64,000 nt of DNA from Gemmatimonadota bacterium (GCA_030428885.1 JAUIEJ010000006.1:343621-407620), one strand, 5' to 3'; positions 14,557 to 23,249 are shown, counted from the first letter of the stretch. Made by a program: numbers and translations. Notes: generated by a model not told the origin, from the letters alone.

Positions 14557-17094
14557 TCAGTGCCCTCCGCCCAGCGACCAGGTTGGCGTCTCCCACACCC
14601 CGCCCTCGAAGGGCTCGAGCCACCGGGCCGCCGACATGCCGATGGGGCTGCCTGCCGGCATGGAAGGCGCACCGGCCACGCCGCCCGCCTCCATGGGCCG
14701 TTCCAGGAAGCGGCCGATCTCGGCGGCCAGGTAGAAGTTCATGGCCCCGGCGGCGTCGTTGGCCGTCCCCGGTCGACCCAGGAGATTCCGGATCCGGTCC
14801 AGCTCCAGCGTGGCGTGGGCCCGCACCTGGGGCATGTCGGCGTCGTCGGAGAGCCGCATGAGGTGTCCCACGTAGAGGGAGCGGATCGTCCGGTTGATCT
14901 CCATGGCGTAGGGATCGGACGAGTCGTACTCGAACACCTCGCTCCAGAGGCGGCCCAGCACGTCGCCCAATCCGGGCAGGTCGTCGTCGATGACGGGCTG
15001 CTCCACCAGGCGCGCCGCACGCTCCGCGTTGAGGAGGAACGACAGGGTGGCGTCGGCCGCCGCCGCCGCCGGCGACACGGCGTCGAACACCGGGCCCGTC
15101 CACTTCCGGAAGAGCTCCTGCCCGCCCCCGAGTCCCGGCGGACGGGGCGGGAGGCTCTGGAGCACCGCCTCGGGCATCTTGAGCTCCACCGGATCCAGGG
15201 TGCGCATGAGGGCGTCCAGGGCCCGGTTCTGCTCGGCGGCGGGCACCCGCCGCAGCGGCTCCTGCCCGTCGCCCCGGAGGGCGTAGGTGTAGTAGAGCCC
15301 GCCCACGATCTTGGTGGTGGCCTCGGCCTGGTAGCGGTGGTGCAGGTAGAGGGGCACCAGGACGTCTTCCATGAGGGCCATGGGTTCGCCGGCCTCGATG
15401 GCGGCCTCGCCGAACCGGTCCAGGGCCACCCGCCGCACGTCCATCATGCGCTCCAGCTCGGCGGCCACGTCGCCGCCGTTGTCCCAGAGGTGGTTCTGGG
15501 GATGGGCGCTGCTGGCCGGCCGCGCGTCCTGATCGGTGAGGAAGCTCACGCCCCGGTCCAGGGCGTCTTCCAGGATCGCGTCCAGCGCCTCGGGGTCGTC
15601 GCCGCCCCCGGGAAACTCCCGGTAGCCCCACTCGATGGCGACCTTGTCCCACTCTCCGATGCCCTCGTCGTAGGGGGACTCCAGGCTGATGGTGCCGTCG
15701 GGATTCAGGGTGGCCCGGGGGTGGGGATAATCCATCACCGACTGGTTGCCGGCGTCGCGCTCGGCGCTGGCGATGTAATTGTGGCTGAGGCCGATGGTGT
15801 GGCCGATCTCGTGGGCCGAGAGCTGACGAATGCGGTGGAGCGACATGGCCATGACGTCGTCGGCGTCTTCCGTGCCCGTGGCGTAGGGCGAGGTGAGGCC
15901 TTCGCCGATCAGATAGTCCTGCCGCACCCTCAGCGACCCCAGGGTGACGTGGCCCTTGAGGATCTCACCGGTGCGGGGATCGGCGATGGAGTTGCCGTAG
16001 CTCCATCCCCGGGTGGAGCGGTGCACCCACTGGACCACGTTGTAGCGGGCGTCCATGGGGTCGGCCGTGTCGGGGAGCATCTCCATGCGGAACGCGTCGA
16101 TGAAGCCCGCCGCCTCGAAGGCCTCGTTCCACCAGGCGCCCCCGGTCAGCAGGGCGGTCCGGACCGGCTCCGGAGTCCCCGGATCCAGGTAGTACACGAT
16201 GGGCTCCACCGGCGCGCTCATGGCCGCCGACGGGTCGGCCTTCTCCAGGCGATGGCGCCGGATGTAGCGCTTCACCAGCGGTTCTTCGATGGGCGTGGCG
16301 AAGTCGTACCAGCTCACGCCGCCGTAGCCGCCCCGGGGGTCGAACGCCCGAGGGGTATAGGACCCCAACTCGGGCAACTGCACGAACGAGTGGTGCTGGC
16401 GCACCGTCACGGCGCCGCCGTCGGCCGCCACGCTCCGCACGAGCCCCCCGGGCTGATCGCTGGTGAAGGTGAGGGTCACCTCCACCTCGGTGTTCTGCGG
16501 GAAGACCCGGGTGCGCTCCCGGAACGGCGCGCTCCGGGACGCGTCGACCCGGAAGGTGCCCTGGTTCGACCGGCGCAGACTCCCGGCGACGTCGTGCCAG
16601 TCGCGCATGAAGAAGTCGGTGGCGTCGACGAGCACGCGGTCACCCGTGCGGGCCGCCACGGTCCATCCCTGGTGGATGGACGACGGGAACCCGTCCCGCA
16701 CCGACTTCTCCTCCAGGGGATCGTCGGTTTCGGCCCGGTACGTCAGGTTGGGCTCCTCCATGAAGATCTTGGGGCCCACCTGTCGGAAGACCACCACCCG
16801 GGAGCCGCCCAGGTCGCCTCGGTTGAGGCCCAGGTCGTTCTGCCCGAAGCCCGCGGGAAGCGAGGTGTAGTGGAGGATCTGCTCGTCCCAGCGGCCGATC
16901 TCGAGCCACAACTTGCCGCCGGCATCGTCCCAGTAGACGGGCATGAAGCCGTCGAGCTTCTCCATGCCCTCGGTCTTCGACTCGATGGTGGGGGGCGCCG
17001 AGGCGGTGTCGCGTTGCTGGGCCGCGGCGGCCGCCGGTGGGGCGACCAGGAGGAAGGCGGCCGAAATCAGGCCGGGAGCAAAACGTCGGCGCAT
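14557..17094 (-). CDS. Secreted zinc metalloprotease (DUF5117-type)
   Basis: An 845-residue exported protease of the family with N-terminal DUF5117/5118-like domains and a gluzincin-like core. The signal peptide is RRRFAPGLISAAFLLVA and ends at AAAAAQQ. The zinc motif HEIGHTIGLSHN starts at about residue 428, with SVMDYPHPRA (a likely Met-turn) about 25 residues later. The N-terminal half contains GFMPVYWDDAGGKLWLEIG and HYTSLPAGFGQNDLGLNRGD, hallmarks of this group. ATG 17094 has GGAGGA five bases upstream. It stands alone, between a possible hairpin downstream and a 321-base gap upstream, and is likely periplasmic or secreted, degrading proteins for nutrition. Confidence 0.92.
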   Translation of the reverse strand: MRRRFAPGLISAAFLLVAPPAAAAAQQRDTASAPPTIESKTEGMEKLDGFMPVYWDDAGGKLWLEIGRWDEQILHYTSLPAGFGQNDLGLNRGDLGGSRVVVFRQVGPKIFMEEPNLTYRAETDDPLEEKSVRDGFPSSIHQGWTVAARTGDRVLVDATDFFMRDWHDVAGSLRRSNQGTFRVDASRSAPFRERTRVFPQNTEVEVTLTFTSDQPGGLVRSVAADGGAVTVRQHHSFVQLPELGSYTPRAFDPRGGYGGVSWYDFATPIEEPLVKRYIRRHRLEKADPSAAMSAPVEPIVYYLDPGTPEPVRTALLTGGAWWNEAFEAAGFIDAFRMEMLPDTADPMDARYNVVQWVHRSTRGWSYGNSIADPRTGEILKGHVTLGSLRVRQDYLIGEGLTSPYATGTEDADDVMAMSLHRIRQLSAHEIGHTIGLSHNYIASAERDAGNQSVMDYPHPRATLNPDGTISLESPYDEGIGEWDKVAIEWGYREFPGGGDDPEALDAILEDALDRGVSFLTDQDARPASSAHPQNHLWDNGGDVAAELERMMDVRRVALDRFGEAAIEAGEPMALMEDVLVPLYLHHRYQAEATTKIVGGLYYTYALRGDGQEPLRRVPAAEQNRALDALMRTLDPVELKMPEAVLQSLPPRPPGLGGGQELFRKWTGPVFDAVSPAAAAADATLSFLLNAERAARLVEQPVIDDDLPGLGDVLGRLWSEVFEYDSSDPYAMEINRTIRSLYVGHLMRLSDDADMPQVRAHATLELDRIRNLLGRPGTANDAAGAMNFYLAAEIGRFLERPMEAGGVAGAPSMPAGSPIGMSAARWLEPFEGGVWETPTWSLGGGH

Positions 17095-17415
17095 GGGGGA
17101 TCCTCCGGGGTCGTGCGCGTCAGGGCGGGGCGGGTCGTCGGACCGGGACGGGGTCCCGGAACGCGGCAAGATGCGGGGCGGAGGGGGGCTGCGCCACCGG
17201 GAGAGCCGCAGGGTGCGGCGGCGGCACCAGGCTCGGGCGCCGCGAATTCCCCAGGAGAGACGACGACGGCGCAGGATTCCGGGTTCGCAACCGAGGCCGC
17301 CGACCGCACGGATGGGGATTTCACGTCGCCCGCCGAACCCTGGTGGTCGCCCTGGGGCTGCCGCCGATCCCGCCGCCTCCGGGCAGCCGGAACCCGCCCG
17401 CCCACGCCTCCCGCG
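17095..17415. other. 321-base intergenic region with a hairpin
   Basis: No gene is supported here. A 112-codon minus frame spans it but has Pro/Ala/Arg-rich composition and runs into the protease start in another frame. A perfect 7-bp hairpin CCGGGAC-GGG-GTCCCGG lies at 17143-17159, about 50 bases upstream of the metalloprotease start, and could be the terminator of the DsbA-like operon or a leader structure. No -10/-35 pair is recognisable. Confidence 0.5.
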
Positions 17416-18162
17416 TCAGCGCGCTCCGGGGCCGTCGCCTCGCACGGCCTGGGCGTAGGCGGTGTCCAGCACCTCGCGGAACAGCTCCAGGGGGAGCGCC
17501 CCGGGAATGGGGGCGTAGCCCACCACGAAGAAGGTCGGGGTGCCCCGCACGCCCGCCTCCCGGGACAACTGGGTGCCCGTGGCGATCCGGTCGGTCTGGA
17601 CGTCGTTGTCGATGCACGACTGCCAGCGGTCGACGTCGAGCCCCACGTCGGCGGCCATGGCGGCCAGCTCGGTCATGGGCTCGCTGGAGTTCTTCCAGGC
17701 GCTCTGGTCGGCGAAGAGCCGGTCCTGCATGACCCGGAAGTTGCCCTGCTCTCCGGCGCACTCCCCGGCCTGGGCCGCCTCCACGGCGTTGGGGAACATG
17801 CCCAGGATCATGGGCACGTACTTCCAGTACACCTTGCCCGTGGCCACGTATTCCTCTTCCAGGATCGGCCACACCTCTTCGTGGAAGCGACGGCAGTACC
17901 CGCACCCGAAGTCGCTGAATTCCACCAGCCGCACCGGGGCGTCGGGGTTGCCCACGTCGTACCCGAGGTCCTCCAGGCTCACGGGCTCCTGGGGCGCGGC
18001 CATGCGGCGTTGGGCCTGGGCCTGCTGGGCGATGTCGGAGTTCAGCAGGTTGGCGGTGGTGGGGTCGGGGGTCGAGGCCTCCTCGGCGCCGCAGGCGGCG
18101 GTGAGGCCCAGAGCCAGGGCCGTCGCCACGGCCGCGACGGGAGATGAGGATCGACGCATCAT
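17416..18162 (-). CDS. DsbA-family thiol oxidoreductase (exported)
   Basis: A 248-residue exported thioredoxin-fold protein. The signal segment is VAAVATALALGLTAAC; its cysteine makes a lipoprotein possible, but the -3 position is Thr, so the lipobox is imperfect. The active site is CGYC in FSDFGCGYCRRFHEE (about residues 89-92), and the cis-proline loop is GTPTFFVVG. A helical insert with two further cysteines (AGECAGEQGNF, WQSCIDND) is as in BdbD/DSBA_2 proteins. Its ATG overlaps the CcdA TGA by four bases (ATGA at 18159-18162). It probably forms or isomerises disulfides in exported proteins and is kept reduced through CcdA. Confidence 0.9.
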   Translation of the reverse strand: MMRRSSSPVAAVATALALGLTAACGAEEASTPDPTTANLLNSDIAQQAQAQRRMAAPQEPVSLEDLGYDVGNPDAPVRLVEFSDFGCGYCRRFHEEVWPILEEEYVATGKVYWKYVPMILGMFPNAVEAAQAGECAGEQGNFRVMQDRLFADQSAWKNSSEPMTELAAMAADVGLDVDRWQSCIDNDVQTDRIATGTQLSREAGVRGTPTFFVVGYAPIPGALPLELFREVLDTAYAQAVRGDGPGAR

Positions 18163-18899
18163 TCGAGCTCCAACGTGAAGGCCTGACCGAGGTCGGCCAG
18201 GAAGGCGGTGAGGTCGGCGAACCATCCCCCCACCATGAGTACGCCCAGTACCACCAGAATCGCCCCGGCGCCCCGTTCGATCCAGGGGAGCCAGGGGCCC
18301 ACGCGGCGGGTTCCCGCCAGCACCCAGTTCAGGGCCACCGCCGACCCGACGAAGGGCACGGCCAGCCCCAGGCCGTACACACCCAGGAGGGCGACCCCCT
18401 CCACCATGGTGGTTTCCAGGCCGGCATACAACAGGATCGAGGCCAGGACCGGGCCGATGCAGGGCGTCCATCCCGCACCGAAGGCGATGCCCACCAGCAC
18501 CGACCCGATCCAGCCGGTGGGTCGGGACGACAACTGGGCGCGCCGCTCCCGGTACAGCCCGGGAATCCGGATCAGGCCCGTCATGTGGAGACCGAACACC
18601 ACCACCAGGAGTCCCCCGAGACGAGTGATGGTGGGCAGCCATGGGGTCAGGGCCTGGCCCAGGGCCGTGGCCGCGGCTCCCAGGCTCATGAACACGAGAC
18701 CGAAGCCCACGCCGAAGAGCACGGCGTGGAGCACGGCTCGGCTCCGGGCCCGGGCCACGTCGCCGTCTCGCAACTCCTCCAGGGTCATGCCCGAGACGAA
18801 GGTCAGATACCCGGGCACCACCGGCAGGACGCACGGCGAGAGGAACGACAGCAGCCCGGCCAGGAACGCCAGGGGGTAGGAGACACCGACCTCGAACAC
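18159..18899 (-). CDS. ccdA: CcdA/DsbD-type thiol transporter
   Basis: A 246-residue polytopic membrane protein that carries reducing equivalents from cytoplasmic thioredoxin to exported thiol proteins. The two transmembrane cysteines are in SPCVLPVVPGY (about 22-32) and TPCIGPVLAS (about 145-154), each followed by the conserved proline. Six hydrophobic segments are visible. It is 19 bases downstream of the HD gene and overlaps the DsbA-like gene, so the pair is coupled. The short form without DsbD's periplasmic domains is typical of CcdA. Confidence 0.93.
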   Translation of the reverse strand: MFEVGVSYPLAFLAGLLSFLSPCVLPVVPGYLTFVSGMTLEELRDGDVARARSRAVLHAVLFGVGFGLVFMSLGAAATALGQALTPWLPTITRLGGLLVVVFGLHMTGLIRIPGLYRERRAQLSSRPTGWIGSVLVGIAFGAGWTPCIGPVLASILLYAGLETTMVEGVALLGVYGLGLAVPFVGSAVALNWVLAGTRRVGPWLPWIERGAGAILVVLGVLMVGGWFADLTAFLADLGQAFTLELE

Positions 18900-18918
18900 G
18901 GACGCGGTCCGGCGGGGC

Positions 18919-19761
18919 CTAGAAGCTGAACTCGCGCACGAGGCGCTTTTCGGTTTCGCCCTCCAGCGACACCCGGATCTCGATATGGGACTCCAGGCCG
19001 CTGCCCTTGAGCTTCTGGCGCAGAAGCTGGTCGAGCTGGAAGACGCCGGCGGAGTTGCTCATCTCGATGGTGATGCGGATCGGCCGCTCCTCGCCCCGCT
19101 CGATGTGGACGGCCTCGATGGCCGCCGCCGAGACGGAGTGGATGGAGAGGGACCCGGATTCGAAGGGAATCCGGGATCGTCCCTTGGCCATGTCCAGGGC
19201 GTCGGCGATGCGGACGACCCCGGCCTCCAGGGTGAGGGGGCGACCCCCGCTCCGGTGCGAGATGATGGCGTGGAGGATCTCGGAGGTCAGGAGGGCGGCC
19301 GTGGGCCCGTCGTAGACCGAGGGCAGAAGCTCCTTCAGCTTCTCCCGGGCGAGGAAGAGGGAGAAGGCCTCGTGATCGTCCCGGTGAATGGCCATGCCCA
19401 CGTCGTGGAGGAGCGCCGCCATGGCCACCACCACCTCGGCGTCCTGTCGCTCCAACCCGTAGGTGGTCTCCACCCCCGTGGGAATGTCGGCGTCCATGAG
19501 CAGTCGCAGCAGCCTCACGGCGATGTTCAACACGATCTTCACGTGCACCGGCCCGTGGTCGGTCATGCCCAGCCGCTCGATGGCCGTCACGTTGGAGCCG
19601 ATCCAGAGGGCGTAGAGCTCGGTGTCGGCGTTGACCTGCTCCATGAGGGAGTGGAGCCGGGGATTGTGACGGTCCGGCACCGACATCTCGATGCGCTCGG
19701 CGAAACGCTCCGCCGGGGAGCGGGGGCCGGTGTCGGGGGTGCGTTCGGTGTCCAGGGTCAT
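18919..19761 (-). CDS. HD-domain phosphohydrolase
   Basis: A 280-residue cytosolic protein. The HD core covers about 60-200: DHGPVHVKIVLNIAVRLLRL (first His), ALLHDVGMAIHRDDHE (HD pair) and VRIADALDMAKGRSRIP (the late Asp). This spacing is seen in a family of stand-alone phosphohydrolases in archaea and bacteria with unknown nucleotide substrate. The C-terminal 80 residues form an alpha/beta domain (RPIRITIEMSNSAGVFQLDQ, HIEIRVSLEGETEKRLVREF). ATG 19761 overlaps the RDD gene's TGA (ATGA), so the two are coupled; upstream in-frame residues belong to the neighbour's region. Confidence 0.85.
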   Translation of the reverse strand: MTLDTERTPDTGPRSPAERFAERIEMSVPDRHNPRLHSLMEQVNADTELYALWIGSNVTAIERLGMTDHGPVHVKIVLNIAVRLLRLLMDADIPTGVETTYGLERQDAEVVVAMAALLHDVGMAIHRDDHEAFSLFLAREKLKELLPSVYDGPTAALLTSEILHAIISHRSGGRPLTLEAGVVRIADALDMAKGRSRIPFESGSLSIHSVSAAAIEAVHIERGEERPIRITIEMSNSAGVFQLDQLLRQKLKGSGLESHIEIRVSLEGETEKRLVREFSF

Positions 19762-21167
19762 GGGCGGGTCGGGGATCGGGGACCGGCGTCGTTTTGTTGG
19801 GCGGCCCAGGCCTCCTGCCAGGCGCCGGGTTCGATCTCGGCGCCGTCCATCACCACCACGGTGCCCACGATCTTGTCGTGGACGCACTGCCGGTTCGCAT
19901 CCCAGAAAACCTGGAGAAAGCCCAGGGTTCCCGTGGCGATGCCGGCCACGTAGCCTCCCGCGCGTTCGAACGAGGCCCACCAGTTGAGGCGTTCGCCGTC
20001 CAGGCGCAGGACCCGGAGTCCCATGGCCTTCTTTCCGATGGTCCGTCCGTTGGTGAGGGTCAGGGCCACGGTGAAGTAGATGCTCCAGAGGCCGATGGCC
20101 GAACCCGCCTGGTCCCAGATGTCGCGGAAGAGTCCCAGGAACCCCGCTTCACCGGACTCGATCTCGGCCCGGGCTTCGGCGAGTCGGGTCTCGGAGGTCT
20201 CCAGGTCGTCGCTCACGTCGTCGAGGCGTTCTTCCAGCGCGTCGAGGGTGTCGTCGGCCACCAGGGGAACCAGGCGTCGCGACAGAAGGTCGAACGTCTC
20301 TTCGTCGGCGGGGTCGGGGTCTTCGGCGGCCTGGAGCGTGGCCCGTAGGCTCGCCCAGCGCTCCACCGCCTCGTCGTCGGAGAGGTCGGCCACCCGCTCG
20401 GCCGGGGTCGGGCCCACGTCGGCGTCGGTGGGCTCGGGAGCTTCGGCCACCTCGGCGAGGGCCTCGTCGGCGGCTTCTGCGGTGTCGATTCCCGCATCCC
20501 GGAAGGCCCCGGCGTAGACCGAATCCCGGTCCTCGGCCCAGGGAACGTCGTCGGGAAGCACCTCGTCCAGGAGCTGCCGCGCTTCGTCTTCGGTGAGGTC
20601 GTCGGCTCCGAGCTGCCGCAGGGACTCGGCCAGGATCTCCCGGGCCTCGTCCGGATCCTGGGTGGTCGAGAGGGAGGCGAAGGCCGAGATGCCGCGGAAG
20701 ATGGAGCGGAGGTTGTTGGCGCCGGCCACGCCGGGCGGGCCCCCGCCCGGCGCCGCCACGTCGTCCACGTCGTCCACGTCGTCCAGGGCCGAGTCGACCA
20801 CGCCGGCGGCGAAATCCTCGACCAGGCCATCGCCCGTGGCCACGGCCAGGTAGCCGATGAGAACGCCGAAGAGGATCACTACGCCAAGGCAGCCGGTGGC
20901 TCCCCGAAACAGGATCGAGGTGACCTGCCCGAACGACTTGCCCGGCTTCCGAAACGCCATGGTGATGAAGAAGATCGCCACGGCTCCCCAGAGGATCAGG
21001 GAGATCGACGCCGTCACGGCGGTGAGGATTCCGATGACCACCAGGTCGATGAGCAGGGCCCACAGCCGCCGCGAGGGGCGACCCAGGGGCGTGCCCAGAA
21101 GCGCCTTCGAGATCTCGAAGGCGTCGGGGGTGATGATGCTCCGGGGGTCCCGGACGTTGGTGGCCAT
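19758..21167 (-). CDS. RDD-family membrane protein with a long acidic insert
   Basis: A 469-residue protein. The RDD fold is divided. The first helix with the RR/D motif is at about 30-60 (GRPSRRLWALLIDLVVIGIL), other membrane helices lie at about 60-70 and 90-110, and the last part is at about 365-450 (TNGRTIGKKAMGLRVLRLDG, FERAGGYVAG, CVHDKIVGTVVV). Between them lies about 250 residues of soluble, Asp/Glu/Ala-rich sequence with the repeat DDVDDVDDV and a predicted coiled coil (ALEERLDDVSDDLETSETRL). RDD proteins are poorly defined; some transport small ions. The insert could be a cytoplasmic or periplasmic regulatory arm. It is 15 bases downstream of the zinc-ribbon gene. Confidence 0.8.
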   Translation of the reverse strand: MATNVRDPRSIITPDAFEISKALLGTPLGRPSRRLWALLIDLVVIGILTAVTASISLILWGAVAIFFITMAFRKPGKSFGQVTSILFRGATGCLGVVILFGVLIGYLAVATGDGLVEDFAAGVVDSALDDVDDVDDVAAPGGGPPGVAGANNLRSIFRGISAFASLSTTQDPDEAREILAESLRQLGADDLTEDEARQLLDEVLPDDVPWAEDRDSVYAGAFRDAGIDTAEAADEALAEVAEAPEPTDADVGPTPAERVADLSDDEAVERWASLRATLQAAEDPDPADEETFDLLSRRLVPLVADDTLDALEERLDDVSDDLETSETRLAEARAEIESGEAGFLGLFRDIWDQAGSAIGLWSIYFTVALTLTNGRTIGKKAMGLRVLRLDGERLNWWASFERAGGYVAGIATGTLGFLQVFWDANRQCVHDKIVGTVVVMDGAEIEPGAWQEAWAAQQNDAGPRSPTRP

Positions 21168-21182
21168 CCCCGCTCCGGTGAG

Positions 21183-21557
21183 CTACCGCCGCAGCCAGCG
21201 GGCCAGGAGGATTCCCGCGGCGGCCCCCAGGAGGGCCGTGGCCCACAGGGTACGGCGGACCGCGACCTCGTCGTCGCCGGTGGAGGCCAGGACGATTTCT
21301 TCGCCCGCCAACCCCCGCACCACCTCTTCTTCTTCTTCCAGGCCGCAGGCGGGGCAGGTGACGTAGCCCTTGTCCCGGGCCGTCCGGTTCGGGTATTCGA
21401 GCTCGGTGCCGCACTCGGGACAGGCCAGCGCGGCGCCCCGAGGCTCGATCATTCCGTAGAGACTGCCCTTGGACAGATCGAGATCCTCGGCGATGTCGTT
21501 CACGCTCGCGTCGGAATCCCAGTACAGTGTGTTGGCGCGTTCGGCGAGGGGCTCCAC
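21183..21557 (-). CDS. HTH / zinc-ribbon / single-pass membrane protein
   Basis: A 124-residue protein in three parts. Residues about 5-38 resemble a short helix-turn-helix (VNDIAEDLDLSKGSLYGMI). About 44-75 is a zinc ribbon with CPEC (46-49) and CPAC (68-71). The last 20 residues are a membrane segment followed by a basic tail (LWATALLGAAAGILLARWLRR). GTG 21557 is selected because GGAGGG sits six bases upstream; a longer frame exists but has no ribosome site and odd composition. It is first in a five-gene minus-strand operon. A tail-anchored DNA-binding or redox-sensing regulator is inferred. Confidence 0.75.
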   Translation of the reverse strand: MEPLAERANTLYWDSDASVNDIAEDLDLSKGSLYGMIEPRGAALACPECGTELEYPNRTARDKGYVTCPACGLEEEEEVVRGLAGEEIVLASTGDDEVAVRRTLWATALLGAAAGILLARWLRR

Positions 21558-21735
21558 GGGTCGCCCTCCAGGATCGGGTCGGGGTCCGTCGATGGTCGGC
21601 AGCGGAAGGTACCCAACACCTCCCTCGCCCGCATGGGGCGGCGTCGGCGCGCGGCTCCGGATCGCCGCCGCCGGCGCGGGGTAGGCCCGGAGACTCCGGG
21701 TCCGCCGGGGTTCGCCACGCTCCACGGAGGGGGCC

Positions 21736-22002
21736 ATGCGGCACAGGGAACGAATTCTGGCCAGTCTGGACACCGTGTACCGGGAGGCCTTCGAGGCCGC
21801 GCGGGAGCGGTCCGACTCCGAGGGCGCCCGGCGACTCGATTTCGAATACCAGCGGGACCAATTGCACCTGGAGGTGCTTCTCGACCTCCGGGATCTGCTC
21901 TTCGACGCCACGCCCGAGCCCGAAGAAACGGCCTCCGGGGGCGGTGTGTCCGACCTCCTCGACAAAGCCCAGGCCATTCGGAGATTCACCCGACCCCGAT
22001 GA
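21736..22002 (+). CDS. Small charged protein, 88 residues
   Basis: A short, mostly helical, acidic/basic protein (REAFEAARERSDSEGARRLD, DQLHLEVLLDLRDLL) with no signal or membrane segment. GGAGGGGG lies directly upstream of the ATG. Its TGA overlaps the ATG of the cobalamin adenosyltransferase (ATGA at 21999-22002), so the two are translationally coupled. The helical pattern suggests a small dimeric partner, but no function is recognised. Confidence 0.65.
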   Translation: MRHRERILASLDTVYREAFEAARERSDSEGARRLDFEYQRDQLHLEVLLDLRDLLFDATPEPEETASGGGVSDLLDKAQAIRRFTRPR

Positions 22003-22550
22003 AGATCTACACCCGGACCGGCGACGCCGGTGAGACCGCACTCTTCGGGGGCGGCCGTGTCTCGAAGGACCACCATCGCGTGGGGGCCTACGGCACCGTG
22101 GACGAGCTCAACGCGACGGTGGGCGCGGCGGTGGTGCACGTCGCCGACGGCGAGGTGCGGGGGCGGCTGGAACGCATCCAGCACGACCTCTTCGCCGTGG
22201 GCGCCATTCTGTCCACCCTTCCTCGGAACGACGACACGCCCCATCCCCACCTTCCCGCCATGCCCCGGGCGCGCATCGGCGACATGGAGGGGTGGATGGA
22301 CGAGGCGGAGGCCGAGCTTCCGCCCCTGACCCAGTTCGTCCTTCCGGGCGGCACCCCGGGCGCCGCGGCGCTCCACCTGGCCCGGACGGTCTGCCGTCGG
22401 GCCGAGCGGGCCGTGGTGCACCTGGCCACCCTGGAGCCGGTGGACGACGACATCGTGCCGTTCCTGAATCGGTTGTCCGACCTCCTGTTCACCCTGGCCC
22501 GCCTGGAAAACCATCGGGCCGGCGTCGCCGACGTCACCTGGGAGAAGTGA
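21999..22550 (+). CDS. ATP:cob(I)alamin adenosyltransferase (PduO type)
   Basis: A 183-residue cytosolic enzyme that transfers the adenosyl group of ATP to cob(I)alamin, making coenzyme B12. The N-terminal ATP loop is KIYTRTGDAGETALFGGGRV, followed by GTVDELNATVG, and the late helix has RRAERAVVHLA and NRLSDLLFTLAR, all diagnostic of the PduO family. Length matches the family. The start overlaps the previous stop by four bases; the following gene overlaps its TGA with a GTG. A B12-dependent enzyme is implied in the genome but none is present in this window. Confidence 0.93.
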   Translation: MKIYTRTGDAGETALFGGGRVSKDHHRVGAYGTVDELNATVGAAVVHVADGEVRGRLERIQHDLFAVGAILSTLPRNDDTPHPHLPAMPRARIGDMEGWMDEAEAELPPLTQFVLPGGTPGAAALHLARTVCRRAERAVVHLATLEPVDDDIVPFLNRLSDLLFTLARLENHRAGVADVTWEK

Positions 22551-23116
22551 ACCCGGAGCGGGGCGCACAGATGGCGGTGCGGGTGGTGCGCACCGCTCTC
22601 GAGGCCGGGGTGTCGGAGGCCGGCGGCCGGGGGTTGGAGCGCCTGCACGCCCTCGCCATGGCCGTGCGGGACGCCCGTCTCGACGACGACCACGATCCGG
22701 CGTATCTCCACCCGGGGCGGTCGGCCCTCATCCTGCTCCAGGACGTGGGCGAATCGGACCCCGACGTGTTGGGGGCCGCCCTGGTGGTGGATTCGGGGAC
22801 TCCGGAGCTGGCCCCCGACCTTCGGGATGTGGACGATCCCACGGTGCGGGCTCTCGCCGGGGCCGTGCCGGCGTCGGGCGCGGAGGATCTGGCCGAGCGG
22901 TTGGTGGTGGGAGACGAGCGCCTGCGACGGGTCGCCCTGGCCGAACGCCTCGACCATCTGCGCCACGCCCACCTCTGGAGCGATCTGGAGGCGCGTCGCG
23001 CGGCCCATGCGGAGGCCGCGTCGGTCTACGCGCCGGTGGCCGACCGTACACACCCGGTGCTGGCCCGCCGATACTGGTGGTGGTGCCGGATGTTCGGCGC
23101 GCGTCACCTGCGATGA
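22547..23116 (+). CDS. Degenerate RelA/SpoT-like HD protein
   Basis: A protein of about 189 residues with the outline of a small alarmone hydrolase HD domain: YLHPGRSALILLQDVGESDP, DVLGAALVVDSGTPEL where LLHDxxED is expected, LAERLDHLRHAHLW corresponding to the ADKLxNLR segment, and AEAASVYAPVADRTHPVLAR matching the ETLxIYAPLAHRLG segment. The HD dyad is replaced by VD in VVDSG, so metal-dependent ppGpp hydrolysis is unlikely. The assignment is by eye and should be treated as a hypothesis. GTG 22547 overlaps the previous stop (GTGA); ATG 22571 is an alternative with GCGGGG upstream. Confidence 0.65.
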   Translation: MNPERGAQMAVRVVRTALEAGVSEAGGRGLERLHALAMAVRDARLDDDHDPAYLHPGRSALILLQDVGESDPDVLGAALVVDSGTPELAPDLRDVDDPTVRALAGAVPASGAEDLAERLVVGDERLRRVALAERLDHLRHAHLWSDLEARRAAHAEAASVYAPVADRTHPVLARRYWWWCRMFGARHLR

Positions 23117-23249
23117 TTCGCGGCGCCGAGACCCTCTCCGATCTCTTGCGGCGGCCGGGGGGTTCGGGCACCTTGTGCATCACCCCGGCCGATGTGTTCC
23201 GCCGGGGTTCATCCAGACCTGATCGAACCGTCGAAGAACTGGAGTTCTC

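Noticed and set aside
17067..17405. A 112-codon minus-strand frame in the intergenic region upstream of the metalloprotease
   Set aside because: Pro/Ala/Arg-rich, no ribosome site, and it runs into the protease coding sequence in another frame.
14071..18147. A 1358-codon open frame on the plus strand across the metalloprotease and DsbA-like genes
   Set aside because: It is antisense to two genes with clear domains; GC-rich DNA with few stops gives such frames. Its product is Gly/His/Val/Pro-rich with no domain.
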